This document shows, one piece after another, positions 9,290 through 17,753 of a stretch of 64,000 nucleotides of DNA (positions are counted from its first letter, which is position 1; each line of letters begins with the position of its first letter). The translations under genes and the position numbers were made by a program. Origin of the DNA: Nocardia arthritidis (lineage in GTDB: Bacteria; Actinomycetota; Actinomycetes; Mycobacteriales; Mycobacteriaceae); NCBI RefSeq assembly GCF_011801145.1, contig NZ_CP046172.1, positions 7,378,001 to 7,442,000 on the forward strand. Direction: 5' to 3'. The notes below the pieces were generated by a model. The model did no database searches, was not told where the DNA came from, and was given only the letters and a program-made list of their open reading frames with translations.

Positions 9290-9330
9290 GATCGCCGAAT
9301 ACCACCATCGGCGCGGGGTAACCGCCGGGC

Positions 9331-10284
9331 ATGGTGAGCTTCGGATACTTTCTAGCCAGCGAACAATTCGGACCGAAAGAACTCGTCGACCAGGCCCGAC
9401 GCGCCGAACGCGCCGGGTTCGAGCGGCTGTGGATCTCCGACCATTTCCACCCGTGGACCGACGCGCAGGGTCACAGTCCCTTCGTGTGGGGCACCATCGG
9501 CGCGCTCTCCCAGGCCACCGCGCTGCCGGTGACCACTGCCGTCACCTGCCCCACCGTGCGCATCCATCCCGCGGTCATCGCGCAGGCCGCCGCCACCGCG
9601 GCGGTTCAGCTCGACGGCGGGTTCGTACTCGGCGTCGGCAGCGGTGAGGCGCTGAACGAGCACATTTTCGGCGATCGATGGCCCGCGCCCGCGGTGCGCT
9701 TGGAAATGCTGGAGGAGGCGGTACAGCTGATCCGCAGGATGCACCGCGGCGGCACGGTGAATCACCGGGGCAAGCACTACGAGGTGCAGGACGCGCGCAT
9801 CTATACCCTGCCGGACCAGCCGGTGCCGATCTACCTGTCCGGATTCGGCCCGCAGGCAACACAATTGGCGGCCCGGATCGGCGACGGGTTCTGCACCGTT
9901 GTGCCGGACGCGGATCTGGTGGAGACCTTCCGCGCCGCGGGCGGCGGCGACAAACCGGTGCAGGCGGGCACCAAACTCAGCTGGTCGCGGGACGAGGAAT
10001 CCGGCCTCGACGCGGCGCACCAGCTGTGGGCCACCGACCTGCTGCCCGGCCAGCTCAACCAAACCCTGCCGCGCCCAAGGGATTTCGAGGACGCGATGAG
10101 TCTGGTGGACCGCGAGACGGTGCGCACGAATATCGCGAGCGGACCCGATCCGGAACGGCATATCCGCCAGCTCCGGCAGTACCTCGACGCCGGAGTCGAC
10201 GAACTCTACGTCCAGCAGATCGGGCCCGATCTCGACGGCTTCTTCACCGCGTGGGAGAAGGAGATCATGCCCGCGCTGCAGTGA
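9331..10284 (+). CDS. LLM-class F420-dependent oxidoreductase (G6PDH-like family)
   Basis: 317 residues with a luciferase-like TIM barrel. Visible are MVSFGYFLASEQFGP, the WISDHFHPW strand, TAVTCPTVRIHPAVIAQAAAT, LGVGSGEALNEHIFG and YLSGFGPQATQLAARIGDGF. This is the pattern of F420-dependent glucose-6-phosphate-dehydrogenase-like oxidoreductases (the TIGR03557 type). The substrate is unknown. No clear ribosome site is present. GGGTAA lies at 9316-9321, ten bases before the ATG, so a leaderless or nearly leaderless transcript is possible. It converges on katE with a 5-bp gap. Confidence 0.88.
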   Translation: MVSFGYFLASEQFGPKELVDQARRAERAGFERLWISDHFHPWTDAQGHSPFVWGTIGALSQATALPVTTAVTCPTVRIHPAVIAQAAATAAVQLDGGFVLGVGSGEALNEHIFGDRWPAPAVRLEMLEEAVQLIRRMHRGGTVNHRGKHYEVQDARIYTLPDQPVPIYLSGFGPQATQLAARIGDGFCTVVPDADLVETFRAAGGGDKPVQAGTKLSWSRDEESGLDAAHQLWATDLLPGQLNQTLPRPRDFEDAMSLVDRETVRTNIASGPDPERHIRQLRQYLDAGVDELYVQQIGPDLDGFFTAWEKEIMPALQ

Positions 10285-10289
10285 ATCGG

Positions 10290-12428
10290 TCAGGCGGGCA
10301 CCGCCGCGGTCGCGCGCTGCCAAACCCGGTGCTGGGCAAGCACAGCCGCGAACTCACGGATGAAGTCCTCCGGAATCCCGCTGCCCGCGACCGGCGTGGT
10401 GATCACCCCGTTGGCGACACCGACGTCGCCATCGGTCGATCCGTCCGGCACGACGCCCGCGAGCCGCAGCACCGTGACCCCGCCGCCGAAACCGCCTACC
10501 GGCTTGCCGTGTTTGAACGCGCCGAGCACGAAATGCACCGCGGTACCGGCACTCGCGAGAATGTCGGCGGCCTGCGGCCCGCCCGCGACGATCACCCCGT
10601 CGTACAGCACCGACGCCATGGTCGGCAAAGCCCGGTCCACCTTCAGGGTTTCACCGTTGTCCCCGTCGCCGCGCAGCGTACCGCCGTGTGGCGCAAGGAT
10701 TTCGGTGACCGCGCCGTGCTCGGTGAGCCAGGCCCGCACCCGGCGCACTCCGGCGGCGTCCACCCCGTCGGCGGCCAGAATGGCGACCTTCCTGGTGGCG
10801 ATCGTGTCGGCCACCTTGTTCATGGCCAGCTGGGACAGCGCGGGCGACACCACGGCGTCCTCGGTGCCCGGCACCGGCGGCGGCGCTGGCAAACCGAGCT
10901 CACCGGCGACGCGCACCGCCAGATCAGCATCGATGAACGCCAGATGTTCGACGATGCGCAGCCTGATCGCCTCCCGCTCCACCTTCCCGAGTTCGAAGGC
11001 GAAGGCCGCGACGATATGGTCGGCCTCCGGCGCCGACATGCTGCGCCAGAACATCCGCGGCTGCCGGTAGTACTCGCGAAAACTGCTGGCGCGCTGACGG
11101 ATAGCGGCCCCGGTCACCGGTTCGGCGTAATGGCTGAACATGCCGGCGTCGGCGAGCGCCGGGCATCCGCCGCCGATGGTGTTCTTCGTGTACGCGGCCT
11201 CCCCGCGCGGAATGGCGTGCTGGCCGTAGCCGTCCTGCTGGTGGTTGCGCACGTCGGCGATCGGCCGGTTGATCGGCAGCTGCGCGAAATTCGGCCCGCC
11301 CAAACGGATCAGCTGGGTATCCAGGTAGGAGAAGTTGCGCAGCTGTAGCAGCGGATCATCGGTGAAGTCGATCCCCGGCACCAGATTCGCCGTGTGGAAG
11401 GCCACCTGCTCGGTCTCGGCGAAGAAATTGTCCGGGTTGCGGTCGAGCACCATCGAGCCCACCGGTTGCACCGGAACTTGTTCCTCCGGAATGATTTTCG
11501 TCGGATCGAGCAGATCGAAGTCGAAGGCGTACTCGCGTTCGTCGGAGACCAGCTGCACGCCGAGCTCCCACTCCGGATACTGTCCGGCCTCGATGCAGTC
11601 CCACAGGTCACGCCGGTTGAAATCCGGGTCGTAGCCCGCGATCTGCTGACATTCGTCCCACAGCAGCGAGTGCACGCCGAGTTTCGGCTTCCAGTGGAAT
11701 TTCACGAAGGTCCCTCGGCCCTCACCGTTCACCAGCCGGAAGGTGTGCACGCCGAAGCCCTGCATCATCCGGTAGCTGCGTGGCAGCGCCCGGTCCGACA
11801 TCAGCCACATGATGGCGTGCAACGTCTCCGGCTGCTGCGCGACGAAATCCCACAGCGTGTCGTGCGCGGACTGGGCCTGCGGAATCTCGTTGTGCGGCTC
11901 GGGTTTCACCGCGTGCACGAAATCGGGGAATTTGATGCCGTCCTGGATGAAGAACACCGGGAAGTTGTTGCCGACCAGATCGTAATTGCCCTGTGCGGTA
12001 TAGAACTTCGTGGCGAACCCGCGCACGTCGCGCACCGTGTCGGCCGAGCCGCGAGATCCGGCGACGGTCGAGAAGCGCACGAACACCGGCGTTTCCACAC
12101 TCGGATCGATGAGGAAGCGGGCCGAGGTGAATTCGGCGAGCCAGCCGTTGTAGGGCCGGAAGTGCCCGTAGGCGCCTGCCCCTCTGGCGTGCACCACCCG
12201 CTCCGGAATGCGCTCGTGGTCGAAGTGAGTGACCTTTTCCCTGGCGTGGAAATCCGCGAGCAGGGTCGGCCCGCGCTCACCGACCTTCACCGCGTCGTCG
12301 GTGCTGTCCACCCGGACGCCCTGCTGGGTGGTCAGGTATCCGGTCTCCCGGTCGACGCGGTAGTTGTCGAGCTGTCGCTGTTTCTCGTTCTGGGCGCCAT
12401 CGCCCCGATCCTTCGCGGCTCCGTCCAT
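10290..12428 (-). CDS. katE: Large-subunit catalase (HPII type) with C-terminal DJ-1/PfpI-like domain
   Basis: 712 residues. ATG 12428 is chosen for the GAGGAG site 7-8 bases upstream. The heme catalase core spans ~20-500: distal His in [14 protein letters not shown], Asn in [11 protein letters not shown], and heme-ligand Tyr in [19 protein letters not shown]. Residues ~570-712 are the extra glutamine-amidotransferase-like domain ([29 protein letters not shown]) that marks clade 2 catalases. It dismutates H2O2 in the cytoplasm. It begins 5 bp after the hemerythrin gene and is probably co-transcribed with it from the SigF-like promoter at 13053-13077. Confidence 0.95.
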   Translation of the reverse strand: MDGAAKDRGDGAQNEKQRQLDNYRVDRETGYLTTQQGVRVDSTDDAVKVGERGPTLLADFHAREKVTHFDHERIPERVVHARGAGAYGHFRPYNGWLAEFTSARFLIDPSVETPVFVRFSTVAGSRGSADTVRDVRGFATKFYTAQGNYDLVGNNFPVFFIQDGIKFPDFVHAVKPEPHNEIPQAQSAHDTLWDFVAQQPETLHAIMWLMSDRALPRSYRMMQGFGVHTFRLVNGEGRGTFVKFHWKPKLGVHSLLWDECQQIAGYDPDFNRRDLWDCIEAGQYPEWELGVQLVSDEREYAFDFDLLDPTKIIPEEQVPVQPVGSMVLDRNPDNFFAETEQVAFHTANLVPGIDFTDDPLLQLRNFSYLDTQLIRLGGPNFAQLPINRPIADVRNHQQDGYGQHAIPRGEAAYTKNTIGGGCPALADAGMFSHYAEPVTGAAIRQRASSFREYYRQPRMFWRSMSAPEADHIVAAFAFELGKVEREAIRLRIVEHLAFIDADLAVRVAGELGLPAPPPVPGTEDAVVSPALSQLAMNKVADTIATRKVAILAADGVDAAGVRRVRAWLTEHGAVTEILAPHGGTLRGDGDNGETLKVDRALPTMASVLYDGVIVAGGPQAADILASAGTAVHFVLGAFKHGKPVGGFGGGVTVLRLAGVVPDGSTDGDVGVANGVITTPVAGSGIPEDFIREFAAVLAQHRVWQRATAAVPA

Positions 12429-12433
12429 ACCGT

Positions 12434-13000
12434 TCACTCCTCGGTCTTCCTGCGCCAATCGCGCACCGCGTCGCGCACCCGGTCGAACAGCGCCAGCGGC
12501 GGGCCCGCGATGATATTGGCGATCGCGGATTCACCCGCGTGCGGATGCGGCCGGGTCGGCGCGACGGCCTCGGCCACCCGCACCGCATCGCTCAGCTTCT
12601 TGCGTTCGTCGGCGGAGGTCTGCTGGGCCAGCTGACCGAACTCCTCCTTCTCCTCCATTTCGGCGTGCTCGACCACCGAATTCGCGAATGTCCGGAATTT
12701 GGTGTCGAATCCCTCGTGCAGCACACCCATGTCGTACAGCTCGGACAGCACGTGTTTGGCCTCGTTCTCCTCGTGCAGCCTGCTGTCGACGACGCTGTCG
12801 CTGACCGAAGCGCGCCGCGACGCCGGATGCACGACCTCCTCCTCGGCGGTCTCGTGGATGGCGAGCATTCGAACCAGATCCTCGAACGCCTCACGCTTGG
12901 CCTCACCATGCGTGGTCTCCACCCGCTCGATGAGCCCCTTGATCTGTTCATGCTGCGCGAGCAACAGCGTGACCACGTCTTCTCGCTGCTCTGTGGTCAT
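12434..13000 (-). CDS. Hemerythrin (HHE) domain protein
   Basis: 188 residues from ATG 13000, with GAGGAG upstream. Di-iron-type ligands of the HHE family are visible in LLAQHEQIKGLIE (His), MLAIHETAEEEVVHP (HxxxE) and SVVEHAEMEEKEEF (second HxxxE). The C-terminal tail after residue ~150 is proline-rich and then basic. HHE proteins bind O2 or sense iron and redox state. Lying in one operon with katE under a stress-type promoter, this one probably belongs to peroxide or oxygen defence (inference). Confidence 0.88.
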   Translation of the reverse strand: MTTEQREDVVTLLLAQHEQIKGLIERVETTHGEAKREAFEDLVRMLAIHETAEEEVVHPASRRASVSDSVVDSRLHEENEAKHVLSELYDMGVLHEGFDTKFRTFANSVVEHAEMEEKEEFGQLAQQTSADERKKLSDAVRVAEAVAPTRPHPHAGESAIANIIAGPPLALFDRVRDAVRDWRRKTEE

Positions 13001-13052
13001 GTCGGAACTCCTCCCTCGGTGACCGGAACCCCTGCGGTTCCACAGGTCGCGC

Positions 13053-13077
13053 GTACCCGTGCGCCGGTGCCTCACAC
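13053..13077 (-). promoter_or_regulatory. SigF-like promoter for hemerythrin-katE operon
   Basis: On the minus strand, GTGT (13077-13074), 15 bp, GGGTAC (13058-13053), 53 bp upstream of the hemerythrin start. It matches the pattern shared by 11 other sites in this window. Confidence 0.6.
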
Positions 13078-13094
13078 CTGACCCGGTCAGGTGT

Positions 13095-13562
13095 TCAACG
13101 CGGTGTCCGGCGCCAGCGCCACGGCATGATCAGCCAGACGGCCGCGAACAGCACGGCCGCCACCGCACCGGCGACCACCGCGGCCACCGGCCCCAGCACG
13201 GTGTGGAAAACGAGCAGGATCACCCCCGTCATCGCGACGCCGAGCAGGCCGAGCCCGGTCATCGCGCAGCGGTGCGCCGTGCTCACCACATGGCCTAATC
13301 GATGGCGGCGAAACAGAATTCGATGCCAGGACACCGGCGCGACGATGAACACCGTCGCCCCGATCGATGCGCCGACGGTCACCAGATACACCAGGCGCAG
13401 CGGATGCGACAGCACCGCGAATCCGGTCTGGAACGGCAGCACCAGCAGGAAGCCGGTCAGGAACTGCACGCCGGTCTCCACCACGCGCAGCTCCTGAATG
13501 AGACTGCCCCAATTGCGGTCCAGCCGTTCGGTATCCGTCTCGTGGCGTTCGTCGACCGTCAC
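13095..13562 (-). CDS. DUF6328-type membrane protein
   Basis: 155 residues. GTG 13562 is chosen because it overlaps the ChaB gene stop as GTGA. A short charged N-terminus (TERLDRNWGSLIQELRVVETGVQFLTGFLL) leads into four predicted membrane segments, with the VYLVTVGASIGATVFIVAPVSWHRILFRR stretch typical of DUF6328. The function of the family is unknown. It is coupled to the ChaB/Rho-N gene and therefore driven by the SigF-like promoter at 14037-14061, which suggests a stress-related envelope role (inference). Confidence 0.8.
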   Translation of the reverse strand: MTVDERHETDTERLDRNWGSLIQELRVVETGVQFLTGFLLVLPFQTGFAVLSHPLRLVYLVTVGASIGATVFIVAPVSWHRILFRRHRLGHVVSTAHRCAMTGLGLLGVAMTGVILLVFHTVLGPVAAVVAGAVAAVLFAAVWLIMPWRWRRTPR

Positions 13563-13990
13563 CGCTTGCCCGGCCTGCTGTGCGCCGTCTCCTGTCGGTT
13601 GCGCCGCTCGATCGCCGAAATCAGTTCGTCCTTGGTCATTTTCGAGCGGCCGGTGATGTCGAGCCGCTTCGCCACGTCGAGCAGATGTCGCTTGGACGCG
13701 TTGGCATCGACGCCTTCGGCGCTCTCCCCCTTGGGATTCGGGCCACCGCTTTCCGCGCGCTCGTCCGACGGTCCGCGCCTCCCCTTGGGTTCCCAGTGAT
13801 CGCCGACCTTCTCGTAACCGTGCTTCAACGCGTTGAAGGCGACCCGGTGCGCCCGCTCCTCGCTGCCGTAGTGATCCAGTGCGGAATCGTGCACCTCGGC
13901 GAACATGCGCTGCGCCTTCTCCTCCGAGCGCTGGATGGTGCTCGGCAACTCCGACTTCTTCGGTTCTCCGGTCCTGGTCGTCTTCGGCAT
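13559..13990 (-). CDS. ChaB domain plus Rho-N (SAP-like) domain protein
   Basis: 143 residues from ATG 13990, with AAGGAGG upstream. Residues ~12-68 match ChaB (LPSTIQRSEEKAQRMFAEVHDSALDHYGSEERAHRVAFNALKHGYEKVGDHW). Residues ~95-135 match the Rho termination factor N-terminal fold (SKRHLLDVAKRLDITGRSKMTKDELISAIERRN), a short nucleic-acid-binding helix pair. The two are joined by a charged linker. Homologues are small stress proteins in actinobacteria; the molecular role is unknown. First gene of a two-gene operon with DUF6328. Confidence 0.85.
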   Translation of the reverse strand: MPKTTRTGEPKKSELPSTIQRSEEKAQRMFAEVHDSALDHYGSEERAHRVAFNALKHGYEKVGDHWEPKGRRGPSDERAESGGPNPKGESAEGVDANASKRHLLDVAKRLDITGRSKMTKDELISAIERRNRQETAHSRPGKR

Positions 13991-14036
13991 TTCGCACCGC
14001 CTCCTTTCGGCACCAGATGCTCCGGTACTGCCGCGC

Positions 14037-14061
14037 GTACCCGCTGCACCGCCGATTAATC
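14037..14061 (-). promoter_or_regulatory. SigF-like promoter for ChaB-DUF6328 operon
   Basis: Minus strand: GATT (14061-14058), 15 bp, GGGTAC (14042-14037). Its -35 abuts that of the plus-strand promoter at 14054-14078, together forming the palindrome CCGATTAATCGG. Confidence 0.65.
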
Positions 14062-14078
14062 GGGATCGATCCGGGTAT
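14054..14078 (+). promoter_or_regulatory. SigF-like promoter for the nucleotidyltransferase operon
   Basis: GATT (14054-14057), 15 bp, GGGTAT (14073-14078). The ATG at 14088 lies only 9 bases after the -10, implying a transcript with almost no leader and explaining the missing ribosome site. Confidence 0.65.
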
Positions 14079-14087
14079 CACGCGCAC

Positions 14088-14645
14088 ATGATCCCGTCCA
14101 TCGATCGACTACTGCACGCGCTCACCCGCGCGGCAAATGCGCTGACGGACGCGGAGATCCGCTTCGCGGTGGCCGGCGGCTGCGCGGCGTACGCGCGCGG
14201 CGGCCCCGCCTCCGAACACGATGTCGATTTGTTCATAAAACCCGACGACGTCGGGCGGGCCCGCAGTGCGCTGGCCCGGTCCGGCCTGCGGGTCGCCGAC
14301 GCCGCCGAGGATTGGCTGACCAAGGCATACGACGGCGAGACCCTGATCGATGTGATCTACCGACCCAACCAGCGCGAGGTGACCGACGAAATGCTCGACC
14401 GTGCCGAGGTGATGCGGGTCGGCGCCACAGTGGCGCCGGTCGTCAGCGCCACCGATCTGATGATCGATAAACTGCTCGTCTTCGACGCGCACCGGCTGGA
14501 CCTGAGCCCGCTGCTGCGCATCGCGCGCGATGTGCGCGAACAGGTCGACTGGTCCGAGGTGCGCCGCCAGACCGGCGAATCACCTTATGCCAGAGCCTTT
14601 CTCGGCCTACTGGAAGATCTCGACGTGATCGCGCGGGTGTCGTGA
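14088..14645 (+). CDS. Nucleotidyltransferase-fold protein
   Basis: 185 residues. The N-terminal segment RFAVAGGCAAYARGG followed by EHDVDLFIKPDD gives the GG plus DxD metal-binding signature of the polymerase-beta-like (MNT) nucleotidyltransferase fold. The later LIDVIYRP strand could supply the third acidic residue. The family includes antitoxins and nucleotide-modifying enzymes; no HEPN or toxin partner is adjacent, so the role is open. It heads an overlapping operon with a BON protein and a metallophosphoesterase. Confidence 0.7.
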   Translation: MIPSIDRLLHALTRAANALTDAEIRFAVAGGCAAYARGGPASEHDVDLFIKPDDVGRARSALARSGLRVADAAEDWLTKAYDGETLIDVIYRPNQREVTDEMLDRAEVMRVGATVAPVVSATDLMIDKLLVFDAHRLDLSPLLRIARDVREQVDWSEVRRQTGESPYARAFLGLLEDLDVIARVS

Positions 14646-14899
14646 TGGACCGCCCGCAGTATCTGGTCGCACATCTGCGCCGCGCACTCGCCGAGGATCC
14701 GCGCACCGCCGAACTCGGTGTGCAGGTGACCATCCGTGGCGATGTCGTGGTCCTCGGCGGCGACGTCACCAGCGACGACCGCAGAGAACAAATGGAAACC
14801 GTTGTGCGCGAGCTGCTTCCGCAGGCACGCATCCACAACGACGTGCATGTCACGCCGCCGGTGCCGCCCGGCGACGTCGAGGAGTTGCCATGCGAATAG
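14645..14899 (+). CDS. BON domain protein
   Basis: 84 residues from ATG 14645, which shares one base with the preceding stop (TGATG). GTG 14642 is an alternative. The single BON domain fills the protein (YLVAHLRRALAEDPRTAELG, then VTIRGDVVVLGGDVTS, then VVRELLPQARIHNDVHV). BON domains bind lipid surfaces or act in stress proteins of the OsmY type. There is no signal peptide, so it is cytoplasmic. It overlaps the metallophosphoesterase by 10 bp. Confidence 0.8.
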   Translation: MDRPQYLVAHLRRALAEDPRTAELGVQVTIRGDVVVLGGDVTSDDRREQMETVVRELLPQARIHNDVHVTPPVPPGDVEELPCE

Positions 14900-15618
14900 C
14901 CGCCGTCGGCGATGTGCACCTGGGTGCGCAATCGCACGGACAATTCCGTCCCGCCCTGCGCGACCTGCGCGAGCGAGCCGACGCGCTGCTGCTGGCCGGT
15001 GATCTCACCCGCTGCGGCACCGTCGACGAGGCACGGGTGGTGGCAACGGAATTCGCCGATCTCGGGGTGCCGGTGGTTGCCGTGCTCGGCAACCACGACC
15101 ACCACGCCGACGTACCGGACGAAATCGCCGCACTGCTCACCGACCACGGCATCACCGTGCTGGAGGGTACGGCCGTCACCATTCCGGTGAACGGCCGCAC
15201 CTTGGGCATCGCCGGCACCAAGGGATTCGGCGGCGGTTTCGCCGGTAAGTGCGCGAGCGTTTTCGGCGAACGGGTGATGCGCGAATTCGCCTCGCACACC
15301 GTCGATCTGGCCGATTCCCTGCGTACCGCGCTGGCGACGCTGGATACCGACGTCAAGGTGGTGCTCACCCACTACTCCCCGATCAGCGATACGTTGCACG
15401 GCGAACCACGGGAGATCTACCCGTTCCTCGGCTCATATCTGCTCGGCGAGGTGGTCGACGAGGGCGGCGCGGACCTGGCGGTGCACGGGCACGCGCACGC
15501 GGGCGCCGAACGCGGGACGACGCCGGGCGGCATTCGCGTTCGCAATGTCGCCCAGCCCGTCATTCGCGCGGCATACGCCGTCTACGACCTGAATCCCGCG
15601 CTGGCCCAGGTCGATTAG
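14890..15618 (+). CDS. Metallophosphoesterase (calcineurin-like)
   Basis: 242 residues with GAGGAG upstream of the ATG. All dimetal motifs are present: GDVHLG at the N-terminus, GDLTRCG (~37), GNHDHH (~75), an LTHYSP histidine (~160) and HGHAHAG (~200). It should hydrolyse phosphomonoesters or phosphodiesters; the substrate is unknown. It is the last gene of the stress operon starting at 14088. It converges on the CBS gene with a 4-bp overlap of stops. Confidence 0.88.
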   Translation: MRIAAVGDVHLGAQSHGQFRPALRDLRERADALLLAGDLTRCGTVDEARVVATEFADLGVPVVAVLGNHDHHADVPDEIAALLTDHGITVLEGTAVTIPVNGRTLGIAGTKGFGGGFAGKCASVFGERVMREFASHTVDLADSLRTALATLDTDVKVVLTHYSPISDTLHGEPREIYPFLGSYLLGEVVDEGGADLAVHGHAHAGAERGTTPGGIRVRNVAQPVIRAAYAVYDLNPALAQVD

Positions 15619-16034
15619 CCGTTCTTGGAGATGTCCTCGACCAGGCCGCCGGTATCGGTGTTGCCCAGCGCGTTGGCCACATCGGCCTGCGCCACGATGC
15701 CGACCAGCTGGTTGCCGTCCAGCACCGGCACCCGGCGCACCTGATGCTGCTTCATCGTGGACAGCACCTGGCCGGCGTCATCGTCCACCTGCACGGTGAC
15801 CGGGGTGCCCTCGGCCAGTTCGCTGGCGTGCACACCGGTCGGATCTTTGCGCTCCGCAATGACTTTCACGACGATGTCGCGATCGGTGAGCATGCCCTTG
15901 AGCCGGTTGTCCTCGCCGCAGATCGGCAGCGCACCCACATTCAGGTCACGCATCAGCCGGGCCGCGTCCACCACGGAATCGCTGGACCGAACGCACTTCA
16001 CGCCCTCGGTCATCAGGTCGCGTGCGGTTGTCAT
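15615..16034 (-). CDS. Two-CBS-domain protein
   Basis: 139 residues from ATG 16034 with GAGGAGG upstream. Two CBS motifs form a Bateman module: MTTARDLMTEGVKCVRSSD with ICGEDNRLKGMLTDRDIV, and ASELAEGTPVTVQVDD with VLDGNQLVGIVAQADVA. There is no attached effector domain, as in the hypoxia and stress CBS proteins of mycobacteria. It probably binds an adenine nucleotide and regulates a partner (family knowledge). It is transcribed from its own SigF-like promoter, divergent from the UsfY-like gene. Confidence 0.9.
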   Translation of the reverse strand: MTTARDLMTEGVKCVRSSDSVVDAARLMRDLNVGALPICGEDNRLKGMLTDRDIVVKVIAERKDPTGVHASELAEGTPVTVQVDDDAGQVLSTMKQHQVRRVPVLDGNQLVGIVAQADVANALGNTDTGGLVEDISKNG

Positions 16035-16079
16035 CGGATACCTCCTCGCCATTTTCGTCCGACAGCTTCCGGCATCGCG

Positions 16080-16104
16080 TTACCCGCAACGACCTGGGCT
16101 ACAC
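16080..16104 (-). promoter_or_regulatory. SigF-like promoter for CBS gene
   Basis: Minus strand: GTGT (16104-16101), 15 bp, GGGTAA (16085-16080), 45 bp before the start codon. Confidence 0.6.
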
Positions 16105-16118
16105 ACGGACGCGCCGCT

Positions 16119-16143
16119 GATTGGATCGGCCCGCACCGGGTAT
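16119..16143 (+). promoter_or_regulatory. SigF-like promoter for UsfY-like/lipoprotein operon
   Basis: GATT (16119-16122), 15 bp, GGGTAT (16138-16143), 42 bp before ATG 16186. It is back to back with the CBS promoter. Confidence 0.65.
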
Positions 16144-16185
16144 CCGCTACCACGGCAGATCCGCTCGACCCGAGAGGACGCAACC

Positions 16186-16581
16186 ATGTTTCCCGGACCT
16201 GTTCAACCAACCGACCCCCTCGGCCATCACACCGACCCGCTGGCCTCCTCGGAGCCCGTCTCGCCGGAGCCCCTCTCATCGGATCCGGCCGCCAGGAGAC
16301 GGCCGCGCGCCGAATTCCCGGATCGCTTCAGGACGAACCGCAATCGCGCGGGCGAGCTGATCGAGGACGGCCGGAATTGGCCGGGCATCATCCTGATCTT
16401 CCTCGGCGTCGTGGCCGCCGCGCTCACACTCACCGCGGCGGGCTACGGATTCGCGGGCTGGGCCGTGATCGCGGCCATCGTCGCCGCGGTGTGCCTGATC
16501 GGCGGCGCCGCGATCGTGCTCGCCGAACACCGAAGGGTCAAGGCCAAATCGGGCGACCTGCCCGATCCCGGCGGGCACTGA
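16186..16581 (+). CDS. Two-TM membrane protein, UsfY-like
   Basis: 131 residues from ATG 16186 with GAGAGG upstream. A proline/serine-rich soluble N-terminus (~1-60) is followed by RAGELIEDGRNWPGI, then two hydrophobic segments (~68-88 and ~92-113) and a basic AEHRRVKAK tail. The WPG entry to the first helix and the EHRR exit recall the mycobacterial UsfY protein encoded near sigF. That identification rests on memory and is tentative. It overlaps the following lipoprotein by one base (TGATG). Confidence 0.6.
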   Translation: MFPGPVQPTDPLGHHTDPLASSEPVSPEPLSSDPAARRRPRAEFPDRFRTNRNRAGELIEDGRNWPGIILIFLGVVAAALTLTAAGYGFAGWAVIAAIVAAVCLIGGAAIVLAEHRRVKAKSGDLPDPGGH

Positions 16582-17030
16582 TGTCCCCCGTTCGCGGCGC
16601 CGCCGCGCTCGGCGCGCTGGCCCTGCTCGCCGCGCTCACCGGCTGCGGTAGCGGCGACAACTCGAATCCGCTGCCCGCCACCCCGACGACGCATCCGGAT
16701 TTCAGCATCACCTTCAGCTCGCCGTCGGCCACCAAGGACCGGATCAACCTGGATCAGGTGACGCCGGAGGCGGAGAAGCAGCTCTGCGACATGATCGGTC
16801 CGGAGACGGGTAACTGGCGCAACCAGGAACCCGGCGTGGGCAAGGTGAGTTTCAATGTCACCGTGCACGATTGGGCGGCACGCAACGGCGGCCTGAACGA
16901 TCTGGTGATCAAGGACCGCACCGTCGTCGACCGCATCACCGACCAGATGTGTCCGGATATCCGGCGGCAGGCGCTCAGCGCGCTACAGGTCGGCGAACTC
17001 GCCGACGCTCTGGCCGGATTCGGCCGCTGA
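16581..17030 (+). CDS. Putative lipoprotein (DUF3558-like size)
   Basis: 149 residues. A lipoprotein signal peptide ends at the lipobox LTGC (Cys ~22), followed by a serine/proline linker. The mature part contains two cysteines, QLCDM and QMCPDI, probably a disulfide. No enzyme motif is recognisable. Translationally coupled to the UsfY-like gene and 13 bp before a second lipoprotein, so it belongs to the SigF-like operon beginning at 16119. Confidence 0.7.
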   Translation: MSPVRGAAALGALALLAALTGCGSGDNSNPLPATPTTHPDFSITFSSPSATKDRINLDQVTPEAEKQLCDMIGPETGNWRNQEPGVGKVSFNVTVHDWAARNGGLNDLVIKDRTVVDRITDQMCPDIRRQALSALQVGELADALAGFGR

Positions 17031-17043
17031 CAGGAGTATTCCC

Positions 17044-17361
17044 ATGCGCGACAATGCCTTTCGCATTACAACGGCGTCACTGGGTCTGACCGCCGCACTG
17101 CTGCTCGGCGCCTGCGGCACGGCCGAGAAGGCCGTCAATCCGGGCGGCGACACCAAATGCAGCGATTATGTGAACCAGGACACCGGCAAGAAGCGGGTGA
17201 CCGTGACGAAATTCCTGGAACAGCAGCGAAACGGCCGCGCGCCGACCGATCAGGAAATCGATACCGCGACCACCACCGTGGATCTCATGTGCCAGGCGCA
17301 GCGCAATCCCGACACGCCGATAAAGAACGCCGACCTCACCGGGGTCTTCGTACCGAAATAA
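17044..17361 (+). CDS. Small putative lipoprotein
   Basis: 105 residues from ATG 17044 with AGGAG 7 bases upstream. A signal peptide ends with the lipobox LLGAC (Cys ~24). The mature domain has two cysteines (TKCSDYVNQD and DLMCQAQRN), a likely disulfide as in small mycobacterial lipoproteins of unknown role. Last gene of its operon, closed by the perfect hairpin at 17369-17406. Confidence 0.72.
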   Translation: MRDNAFRITTASLGLTAALLLGACGTAEKAVNPGGDTKCSDYVNQDTGKKRVTVTKFLEQQRNGRAPTDQEIDTATTTVDLMCQAQRNPDTPIKNADLTGVFVPK

Positions 17362-17368
17362 CATACTG

Positions 17369-17406
17369 AAATGGGGCGCCCGACAACGTTGTCGGGCGCC
17401 CCATTT
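17369..17406. terminator. Bidirectional terminator hairpin
   Basis: A perfect 38-nt inverted repeat (AAATGGGGCGCCCGACAAC and its complement) between the convergent lipoprotein and CsbD genes. The A/T-rich ends give a T-tract on either strand. Confidence 0.85.
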
Positions 17407-17431
17407 CTATCTCCCGGGTGATACCGCCGGA

Positions 17432-17680
17432 TTACTGCCGGCGGTCCTGGTAGCCGCGCTGCTTGGCCTCGTCCAAGCCGGCCTCGGCGCGCTCACGCTC
17501 CGCCTGGGCCTCCTTCTTCGCCGCCTCGCGCTGGCTGGAAGCCTTGTCCTGCTGCGCTTTTCCCTCTTGGCGCAGCTGCTCGTTGCCGAAGACGGTGCCG
17601 GCGGCCTCCTTGGCCTTGCCTTTCACGTCCTCGACGACGCCCTCGACGCCTTCGCGGGGGCCGCTCTTGTGTTCGGACAC
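17432..17680 (-). CDS. CsbD family stress protein
   Basis: 82 residues starting GTG 17680, with GGAGG 8 bases upstream. The CsbD core is REGVEGVVEDVKGKAKEAAGTVFGNEQLRQEGKAQQDK. The remainder is a highly charged alanine-rich helix. CsbD proteins are small, abundant, general-stress proteins controlled by SigB in Bacillus. The promoter at 17729-17753 places this one under the SigF-like sigma factor, whose gene ends there. Confidence 0.88.
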   Translation of the reverse strand: MSEHKSGPREGVEGVVEDVKGKAKEAAGTVFGNEQLRQEGKAQQDKASSQREAAKKEAQAERERAEAGLDEAKQRGYQDRRQ

Positions 17681-17728
17681 GATATTTACCTCCGAAATAT
17701 CGGCGCTTGTGTTTCGGACATACTCGAC

Positions 17729-17753
17729 GTACCCGGGAAACGGCCGTCGAATC
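17729..17753 (-). promoter_or_regulatory. SigF-like promoter for csbD
   Basis: Minus strand: GATT (17753-17750), 15 bp, GGGTAC (17734-17729). It overlaps the last codons of the sigma-factor gene, giving csbD its own start downstream of the sigma operon. Confidence 0.6.

Noticed and set aside
9297..9321. GAAT-N15-GGGTAA before the LLM oxidoreductase gene as a SigF-like promoter
   Set aside because: The -35 does not fit the pattern of the other sites and the gene is not a clear stress gene; kept only as a remark.
14088..14645. Nucleotidyltransferase as half of a MNT/HEPN toxin-antitoxin pair
   Set aside because: The adjacent overlapping gene encodes a BON domain, not HEPN, and the next is a phosphoesterase.
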